Shown here one piece after another: positions 32,365-39,659 of a DNA stretch of 39,659 bases. Numbering within the stretch: the stretch's first letter is position 1; each line of letters opens with the position of its first letter. Source of the stretch: UBA4744 sp035282865. Its GTDB lineage: Bacteria > Actinomycetota > Acidimicrobiia > Spongiisociales > UBA4744. The position numbers were made by a program, and so were the translations under genes. The stretch covers positions 1 to 39,659 of the forward strand of contig DATEVB010000089.1 in assembly GCA_035282865.1 (NCBI GenBank). The letters run 5' to 3'. Below the pieces are notes generated by a model that was given only the letters and a program-made list of their open reading frames with translations, was not told the origin of the DNA and made no database searches.

Positions 32365-33145
32365 CCGGGTGCTGGCCGTGACGGGTGTGCTGCTGACGAC
32401 GTTCCTCTGGTTTGCATCCGCAGGCGCCCAGGAGGGCCCCGACGGCCGGGAGGTCTTCCTGGCCAACTGCGCAGCCTGCCACCAGGGGACCGGGACCGGG
32501 GTGCCGGGATCCTTTCCGCCCCTGCTCGACAATCCCAATATCCAGGACGCCTCCTACGTCGCTACGGTGATCCGGGAAGGAATGAGCGGCCCGCTCGAGG
32601 TCAACGGGGTCACCTACGACGGTGAGATGCCCGCCCAGTCGCAGCTCTCCGACGCCGAGATCGACGCTGTGATCGCCTACATCCAGGTCGGGGTGTTCAT
32701 ACCGGCTGATACGGCTCCGGCCGGCCCAGGCGGGGCGGAAGCCGGAGAGAAGCTGTTTCTGGGCCGGGTCGGGTTGGAGAACGGGGGACCGGCCTGCCAC
32801 GCCTGTCACTCGGCCGGACCGCACGGCAACCTGGGCGGACCGACCTTCGGACCCGACCTGACCGACCTGGTTCAGCGCTACGGCGGCACCGAAGCCGTGG
32901 CCGCCGCCCTGGCCAACCCGCCGTCGGTCACGATGCAGCCTGTGTTCCAGGGTAAAGCCCTCACCGATCAGGAACGCGCCGACCTGGCCGCCTTCCTTGG
33001 CTCGCTCAGGACCCGGACCCTGGTTCGGGTCGATCTGCTGTGGATCTTGGGCCTAGCCGGGGCCGCCGCCTTGCTCGGCCTCATCTACGCCTTCCCGAAG
33101 CGCAACCGCGTCAACTACCTCCGCCAACTGAGGAGCAGATCATGA
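32348..33145 (+). CDS. Membrane-anchored diheme cytochrome c of the nar operon
   Basis: This 265-aa protein has a signal peptide (residues 1-27, ending SAGAQ) and two cytochrome c domains with CAACH (41-45) and CHACH (150-154). A C-terminal membrane helix (about 226-246) is followed by a short basic tail, so both hemes face outward. The start is ATG 32348 with GGAAGGAG upstream. It overlaps the regulator and, by ATGA, narG. Diheme cytochromes in nar operons are known, for example NarC of Thermus, where it is part of the nitrate reductase complex; a similar role is inferred. It could also deliver electrons to a terminal oxidase. Confidence 0.9.
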   Translation: MMRAVSRVLAVTGVLLTTFLWFASAGAQEGPDGREVFLANCAACHQGTGTGVPGSFPPLLDNPNIQDASYVATVIREGMSGPLEVNGVTYDGEMPAQSQLSDAEIDAVIAYIQVGVFIPADTAPAGPGGAEAGEKLFLGRVGLENGGPACHACHSAGPHGNLGGPTFGPDLTDLVQRYGGTEAVAAALANPPSVTMQPVFQGKALTDQERADLAAFLGSLRTRTLVRVDLLWILGLAGAAALLGLIYAFPKRNRVNYLRQLRSRS

Positions 33146-36100
33146 GTGACTGGATCAAGGACACCGTTGTGCCCGCCGAGCGGCGCTGGGAGGAGTTCTA
33201 CCGCAACCGGTTCCAGCACGACAAACGGGTCCGCACCACCCACGGTGTCAACTGCACCGGTTCCTGTTCGTGGGAAGTGTTCGTCAAGGACGGGATCGTC
33301 ACCTGGGAGCTGCAGGCCACCGACTATCCCCAACTCGAGGATGGTCTGCCCCCCTACGAACCGCGCGGCTGTCAGCGCGGCATCAGCTTCTCCTGGTATC
33401 TCTACAGCCCCATCCGGGTCAAATTCCCGTATGTTCGCGGTGCTCTGCTCGACCTGTGGCGGGACGCCCGCGCCGAATTCGCCGACCCGGTCGAAGCGTG
33501 GACATCGATTCAGGACGACCCGGACAAACGCGCCCGCTACCAGCAGGCCCGTGGCAAGGGCGGGTTCCGGCGGGTCCGCTGGGACGAGGCGCTGGAAATA
33601 GCCTCCGCCTCCGTGGTGCACACCACCAAGCAGCATGGCCCCGACCGGGTCATCGGCTTCTCGCCGATCCCGGCCATGTCGCAGATCTCGTATGCGGCAG
33701 GCAGTCGCTTCCTGTCGCTGCTCGGCGGCGTAGTGATGAGTTTCTACGACTGGTATTGCGACCTGCCGCCCGCCTCGCCGGAAGTCTGGGGCGAGCAGAC
33801 CGACGTCCACGAATCCGCCGACTGGTACAACTCCCGGTTTGTGGCGGTGGTGGGCTCCAACCTCAACATGACCCGAACCCCCGACTGCCACTTCATCAGC
33901 GAGGTGCGCCACGCCGGCGCCAAGTTGACGGTATTCAGTCCCGACTTCTCGCAAGTCGCCAAGTACGCAGACTGGTGGATCCCCGCCCATCCCGGCCAGG
34001 ACACCGCCTTCTGGATGGCCGTCGACCACGTCATCCTCAAGGAGAGCTACGTCGATCGGCAGGTGCCCTATTTCCAGGAGTACACCAAGCAGTTCACCGA
34101 CTTGCCCTTCCTGGTGGAAATCGACGGCAAAAAGCCCGGCAAGATGCTCCGGGCCAACCGGGTCGGCCAATACGCCGATGAGGAGCACGGCGACTGGAAG
34201 CTGCTCTGGTGGGACCGCACCTCCGATCGCCCTCGCATGCCAAAGGGCACCATCGGCTACCGCTGGGCCGAGCAGGACAAGGGCAAGTGGAACCTGCAAC
34301 AGTGCGACGGGCAGAACGGCGAGGATCTCGACCCCGAACTCACCTTCGCCGATCGGCACGACGACACCGTTGAGATCGAGTTCGACGACTTCGCGGCCGA
34401 CCGCACCATTACCAGGCGGGTCCCGGTCCGCTACGTCGAGACCGACCGGGGGTCGGTTCCCGTTACGACCGTCCTCGACCTGACCATGGCCCAGTTCGGC
34501 GTCGAGCAGGGTCTCGGCGGCAATGTCGCGTCGAGTTACGACGACGAGGACGCTCCCTACACGCCGGCCTGGCAAGAGAACCACACCGGTATCCATCGAG
34601 ACACCGTGATCCGTTTTGCCCGTGAGTGGATAGCCAACGCGGAGAAGACCCGCGGCAAGAACATGATCATCATCGGGGCGGGGGCCAACCACTGGTACCA
34701 CAACAACCTGCTGTACCGGGCCGGGATCGCGGCCCTGATGCTGACCGGGTCGGTCGGAGTCAACGGCGGTGGACTGGCCCACTACGTCGGTCAGGAGAAG
34801 GTGGTCAATCAGGCGTCCTGGGGATCGATCGCTTTCGCCGGTGATTGGGGGATGGCGCCCCGCCAGCAGAACAGCCCATCGTTTCACTACATCCACTCCG
34901 ACCAGTGGCGGTACGAGCGCGGCTACTCGGACTACGACGTTGTGCCCGATAACGCCTCGCTCGACGATCACACAATCGATCACAATATTCGGGCGGTGCA
35001 TCGGGGTTGGTTGCCGTTCTTCCCGCAGTTCAAGCAGAACTCGCTTGAACTCGTCAAGGAGGCCCAGGTGACCGGCGCCACGACCGATGAGGAGATCATC
35101 GCCTACGTCGTCGAGGGGCTGAAAAGCCGGGAGGTCGAGTTCGCCATCGACGATCCCGACGCGCCCGAGAACTGGCCGCGCACCTGGTTCATCTGGCGGG
35201 GCAACGCCATCGGGACCAGCGCCAAGGGTCACGAGTACTTTCTCCGCCACTACCTGGGCACCCACTCCAACGCCATCGCCGGCGAGCTGGCCGGGGACAC
35301 GGTGAAGGAGGTGACCTTCCGTCCCGACGCGCCGATCGGCAAGATGGACCTCGTCGTCGACCTCAACTTCCGGATGGACACCTCGGCGCTCTACTCAGAC
35401 ATCGTGTTGCCCGCCGCCACCTGGTACGAGAAGGACGACCTCAACACCACCGACATGCACTCCTACATCAACCCGATGCAGGCGGCCGTTCCCCCGGCCT
35501 GGGAATCAAAATCCGATTGGGAGATCTTCAAGGCAGTAGCCAGGAAGGTCTCAGAGCTGGCAGCACCGCACTTCCCCGCGCCGGTCAAGGACGTCGTGAT
35601 GGTGCCCCTCCAGCACGACACACCCGACGAGCTGGCCCAACCGGAGGTGCTCGACTGGTTCAAAGGCGAAGTCGAAGCCATCCCGGGCAAGACCATGCCT
35701 GCCTTCAAGGTGATCGAGCGTGACCTCCCCGGGCTGTACGAGAGGATGGTTTCCCTGGGCAGGGGAATCGAGAAGAACGGCGTGGCCGCCCACGGGCTGA
35801 AGATCCCGGTGGGCGATGCCTACGCCGAACTGGCCTCCCGTCAACCTCGACAGCCCGGTCTGGCCGGGTTGAACGGCCGGCCCTATCCGTCGCTGGAACG
35901 GGACCGGGAGGTCTGCGATGCGATTCTGGCGCTCGACCCCGCCTCCAATGGTGAGCTCGCCTTTCGGGCCTTCGAGGCCGAAGAAGCCAAGACGGGTGTT
36001 GCATTGACCGATCTTGCCGAGGGAAGCCGATCCCAGCGCACCAACTTCTCCGACATCGTCGCCCAACCGCGCCGGGTGCTCACCACCCCAACCTGGAGCG

Positions 36101-36756
36101 CCATCGTCAATCACGGCCGGGCCTACAGTCCCTTCACCCTCAGTGTTGAGCGTCTGGTGCCGTGGAGGACTTTGACGGGCCGCCAGCACTTCTATCTCGA
36201 CCATGAGAACTACCTCAACTGGGGCGAGCACCTGCCGACCTACAAACCCCGCCCCGACCACACGATGATGTCGGAGCTGGAGCGGTCCAAGGCGGAAGCC
36301 CAGGGGATGCTGCTCAACTACCTCACCCCGCACGGCAAGTGGAGCATCCACTCCACCTACTCGGAGAACATCAGGATGCAGACCCTGTCCCGGGGTGGTT
36401 ACCCGGTATGGCTCAACGACAAGGACGCCGCCGAGATGGGGATCGCCGACAACGAGTGGGCCGAGATCTTCAACGACAACGGTGTGTTTGTTCAACGGTG
36501 CGTGGTCTCGGCCCGGATCCCGCCCGGGACCGTATTCGTCTACCACGCCACCGAGCGGACGGTTGGCATCCCGATCTCCCCGTTGCGGAAACGGAGAGCG
36601 GGGATGAACAACTCTCTCACCCGGGCCCGGCTCAAGCCGGTGCTGATGAGTGGGGGATACGCCCAGTTCACCTATGCCTTCAACTACTGGGGTCCGACCG
36701 GGGTGAACCGGGACACCTTCGTGTACGTCCGTCGCGTCGACAAGCCGAGCTACTGA
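33142..36756 (+). CDS. narG: Respiratory nitrate reductase alpha subunit
   Basis: This 1204-aa molybdenum bis-MGD catalytic subunit reduces nitrate to nitrite. The FS0 cluster ligands are His34, Cys38, Cys42 and Cys77 (HGVNCTGSCSW, EPRGCQRG). The molybdenum-ligand Asp is in YDWYCDLPPASP (Asp207). No twin-arginine signal or hydrophobic leader is present, so the active site should face the cytoplasm. Length is close to E. coli NarG. The start is ATG 33142 with AGGAG upstream and overlap with the cytochrome stop; an upstream in-frame extension is only shadow of that gene. Co-transcribed with narHJI. Confidence 0.97.
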   Translation: MSDWIKDTVVPAERRWEEFYRNRFQHDKRVRTTHGVNCTGSCSWEVFVKDGIVTWELQATDYPQLEDGLPPYEPRGCQRGISFSWYLYSPIRVKFPYVRGALLDLWRDARAEFADPVEAWTSIQDDPDKRARYQQARGKGGFRRVRWDEALEIASASVVHTTKQHGPDRVIGFSPIPAMSQISYAAGSRFLSLLGGVVMSFYDWYCDLPPASPEVWGEQTDVHESADWYNSRFVAVVGSNLNMTRTPDCHFISEVRHAGAKLTVFSPDFSQVAKYADWWIPAHPGQDTAFWMAVDHVILKESYVDRQVPYFQEYTKQFTDLPFLVEIDGKKPGKMLRANRVGQYADEEHGDWKLLWWDRTSDRPRMPKGTIGYRWAEQDKGKWNLQQCDGQNGEDLDPELTFADRHDDTVEIEFDDFAADRTITRRVPVRYVETDRGSVPVTTVLDLTMAQFGVEQGLGGNVASSYDDEDAPYTPAWQENHTGIHRDTVIRFAREWIANAEKTRGKNMIIIGAGANHWYHNNLLYRAGIAALMLTGSVGVNGGGLAHYVGQEKVVNQASWGSIAFAGDWGMAPRQQNSPSFHYIHSDQWRYERGYSDYDVVPDNASLDDHTIDHNIRAVHRGWLPFFPQFKQNSLELVKEAQVTGATTDEEIIAYVVEGLKSREVEFAIDDPDAPENWPRTWFIWRGNAIGTSAKGHEYFLRHYLGTHSNAIAGELAGDTVKEVTFRPDAPIGKMDLVVDLNFRMDTSALYSDIVLPAATWYEKDDLNTTDMHSYINPMQAAVPPAWESKSDWEIFKAVARKVSELAAPHFPAPVKDVVMVPLQHDTPDELAQPEVLDWFKGEVEAIPGKTMPAFKVIERDLPGLYERMVSLGRGIEKNGVAAHGLKIPVGDAYAELASRQPRQPGLAGLNGRPYPSLERDREVCDAILALDPASNGELAFRAFEAEEAKTGVALTDLAEGSRSQRTNFSDIVAQPRRVLTTPTWSAIVNHGRAYSPFTLSVERLVPWRTLTGRQHFYLDHENYLNWGEHLPTYKPRPDHTMMSELERSKAEAQGMLLNYLTPHGKWSIHSTYSENIRMQTLSRGGYPVWLNDKDAAEMGIADNEWAEIFNDNGVFVQRCVVSARIPPGTVFVYHATERTVGIPISPLRKRRAGMNNSLTRARLKPVLMSGGYAQFTYAFNYWGPTGVNRDTFVYVRRVDKPSY

Positions 36757-36768
36757 AAGGGGGATCGC

Positions 36769-38279
<1,511 letters not shown>

Positions 38280-38280
<1 letters not shown>

Positions 38281-38795
38281 TGGGTGAGTTGGAAGCCATC
38301 GCTCTCGCCCTGCGGTACCCGGGTCCGGACAGCCTGGAAGAGTTGCGGGTCACATGGGCGGCATTGCCAGGCGGTCCGGTCCGGCGACGGCTTCTCGAGT
38401 TCTTCGGGGAGATCGAGAACTTCTCCCTGGCGGGTTGGGAGGAGCTGCACACACGCACCCTCGACCTGGCGCCCATCTTCGCTCCCTATGTCGGATATGT
38501 CGTCTGGGGCGAGAACTACCAGCGCGGCGAGTTCATGGCCAGTCTGAAGGTCGCCCAGGATGAGGCCGGCATCGAACGCCATGGAGAATTGCCGGACCAT
38601 CTGGAACCTGTGCTGCGCTACCTGGCTGCAACCGATCAACCATTGCCCGCTCTGACCGGGGTGTTTTCGCAGGCGGTGGCACGGATGAAGAAGACCCTCG
38701 AGAAGGCCGAGGCAGACAACCCGTACCGCCACGTGCTGGCTGCTCTGGGAGAGGTAGCCGGACGGCTGGAGGTTCCCGTGGGAGATGCGCGATGA
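38280..38795 (+). CDS. narJ: Nitrate reductase assembly chaperone NarJ
   Basis: This 171-aa helical protein of the NarJ/TorD chaperone family is not part of the final enzyme. It holds NarG while the molybdenum cofactor and FS0 cluster are inserted and until docking to NarI. The conserved segments are YVVWGENYQRGEFMASLK and LPDHLEPVLRYLA. It is somewhat shorter than E. coli NarJ. The ATG shares a base with the narH stop and its own stop overlaps narI. Confidence 0.92.
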
Positions 38796-39508
38796 ACTGG
38801 AACATGCTCCTCTTCGTTGTGTTCCCCTACCTCGCCATCGTGCTGGCGATCGTGGGGACCGTCTACAGGATGATCCGGCGTCCCTTTACCGTGTCGTCGC
38901 TGTCGTCTCAACTGCTGGAAAGTCGCAAGCTGTTCTGGGGGACGGTGCCGTTCCACTGGGGTGTGGTTTTGATCCTCTTGGCTCACCTGGTGGCGCTCAT
39001 CTTGCCGGCGGGGATCGAGGTATGGAACCGGGTTCCGATCCGGTTGTACGTGCTGGAAATCACCGGCCTGGCCCTTGCTCTATGGGCGTTGTTCGGGCTG
39101 GGGATGCTCATCTACCGGCGGGTCGGCGTCAGCAAGATCCGAGCTGTGACGACGCGCATGGATCTGGTGGTGCTCGGCTTGCTGTTGCTCCAGGTGATCA
39201 CCGGCATCCTGATCGCAACCGTTTACCGGTTCGGCTCCTATTGGGGCACCGGGGTGTTCGTCCCGTACGTCCAGTCACTGTTCACCCTGCAACCCCGCCC
39301 CGAGCTGGTAGCGCCGCTGCCGTTCATCCTTCAATTCCACGCTTCCCTGTTCTTCGTGTTCCTGGTGGTGTTCCCCTTCTCGCGCTTGGTGCACATCATC
39401 ACGTTCCCGTTGCAGTACCTGACCAGGCCGTTCCAGCTGGTCAAGTGGTTGCGGCGGGATCGGCCGGTGAGCAGCGATCGGGAGCCGGTCGGGGCGGGCA
39501 GGGCATAG
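38792..39508 (+). CDS. narI: Respiratory nitrate reductase gamma subunit (cytochrome b)
   Basis: This 238-aa subunit with five membrane helices oxidises menaquinol and binds two b hemes. The four histidine ligands are His55 and His65 (FHWGVVLILLAHL) and His183 and His201 (FHASLFFVF, RLVHI), equivalent in spacing to E. coli 56, 66, 187 and 205. It anchors NarGH to the inner face of the membrane. It is the last gene of the operon; a long hairpin follows nine bases after its stop. Confidence 0.96.
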   Translation: MNWNMLLFVVFPYLAIVLAIVGTVYRMIRRPFTVSSLSSQLLESRKLFWGTVPFHWGVVLILLAHLVALILPAGIEVWNRVPIRLYVLEITGLALALWALFGLGMLIYRRVGVSKIRAVTTRMDLVVLGLLLLQVITGILIATVYRFGSYWGTGVFVPYVQSLFTLQPRPELVAPLPFILQFHASLFFVFLVVFPFSRLVHIITFPLQYLTRPFQLVKWLRRDRPVSSDREPVGAGRA

Positions 39509-39516
39509 GGCTGCTT

Positions 39517-39540
39517 CCCCCTTCCGCCGGCGGGAGGGGG
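39517..39540. terminator. Bidirectional hairpin terminator between narI and the DUF190-like gene
   Basis: Twelve-base-pair near-perfect inverted repeat from CCCCC (39517-39521) to GGGGG (39536-39540), with CCGCCGGCGG at its centre and one T-G pair. It touches the stop codon of the convergent gene. There is no long T-run, common for high-GC terminators. Confidence 0.65.
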
Positions 39541-39659
39541 CTACTCCCGGTCGGCGCGGTAGACCCGGACATCGACGCGTTCCATCGTTACCAGTCCGTC
39601 CCCGATCATGGTGTCCAACTTGGGGAGAATCCCCTCTATCTTCTCCACGGTGTCGACGC
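39541..39659 (-). CDS. C-terminal end of a DUF190-like protein (5' part outside window)
   Basis: Only the last 38 codons are present, ending in TAG at 39541-39543. The visible peptide (VDTVEKIEGILPKLDTMIGD, then GLVTMERVDVRVYR) matches the usual end of DUF190/UPF0166 proteins, which are small and often encoded next to CrcB/Fluc fluoride channels. Function is unknown for the family. The gene converges on narI. The assignment rests on a short segment and is made by eye. Confidence 0.6.
   Translation of the reverse strand, partial: VDTVEKIEGILPKLDTMIGDGLVTMERVDVRVYRADRE

Overview
The window is GC-rich, densely packed DNA whose genes are nearly all respiratory. I read it as a chromosomal segment of a high-GC, menaquinone-using Gram-positive bacterium, most likely an actinobacterium of the Acidimicrobiia type. 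The reasons are the Rex repressor, a MenJ-like geranylgeranyl reductase, a bc complex with a separate Pro/Ala-linked cytochrome b C-terminal part, frequent GTG/TTG starts, a MazF-type toxin-antitoxin pair and a Flp pilin. The lineage is inference; no rRNA or marker gene is present.

Region 1 (1-3392) is the end of a cytochrome bc operon: the C-terminal half of cytochrome b (cut by the window edge), a Rieske protein, a two-heme cytochrome c and a small three-helix membrane protein. Convergent to it is rex (3389-4024, minus), the NADH/NAD+ sensor. Region 2 (4077-11091) is an accessory stretch. It holds a rhodanese lipoprotein behind a CsoR/CstR-like operator, a geranylgeranyl reductase, an OsmC-family gene with an in-frame TGA exactly where the catalytic cysteine belongs (a predicted selenoprotein with a SECIS-like hairpin), and a mazEF-type cassette between two perfect 58-bp direct repeats. 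An acetyltransferase, a nicotinamidase, a divergent cytosine-deaminase-like amidohydrolase and an Asp/Glu racemase follow.

Region 3 (11240-26085) is a complete 14-gene complex I operon, nuoA-N, in canonical order with overlapping starts and stops. One conspicuous break, between nuoH and nuoI, is filled by 7-nt tandem repeats and inverted repeats. Region 4 (26086-30234) carries a solitary Flp-like prepilin with a long C-terminal domain, a bactofilin-like beta-repeat membrane protein, moaA and a small TM-helix channel-like protein.

Region 5 (30496-39508) is a nitrate respiration operon: narK, an Rrf2-family Fe-S regulator, a membrane-anchored diheme cytochrome c, narG, narH, narJ and narI. An AT-rich promoter with an overlapping palindrome precedes it, followed by a structured leader of about 100 nt. 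A strong bidirectional hairpin separates narI from the C-terminal end of a DUF190-like gene on the minus strand.

Together the genes describe a flexible chain: NADH enters through complex I into menaquinone, and quinol is oxidised either by the bc complex or by nitrate reductase. Rex senses redox state, the Rrf2 protein probably senses NO, oxygen or Fe-S status, and moaA contributes to the molybdenum cofactor that NarG needs. The most unusual item is the OsmC selenoprotein candidate at 5979-6467.
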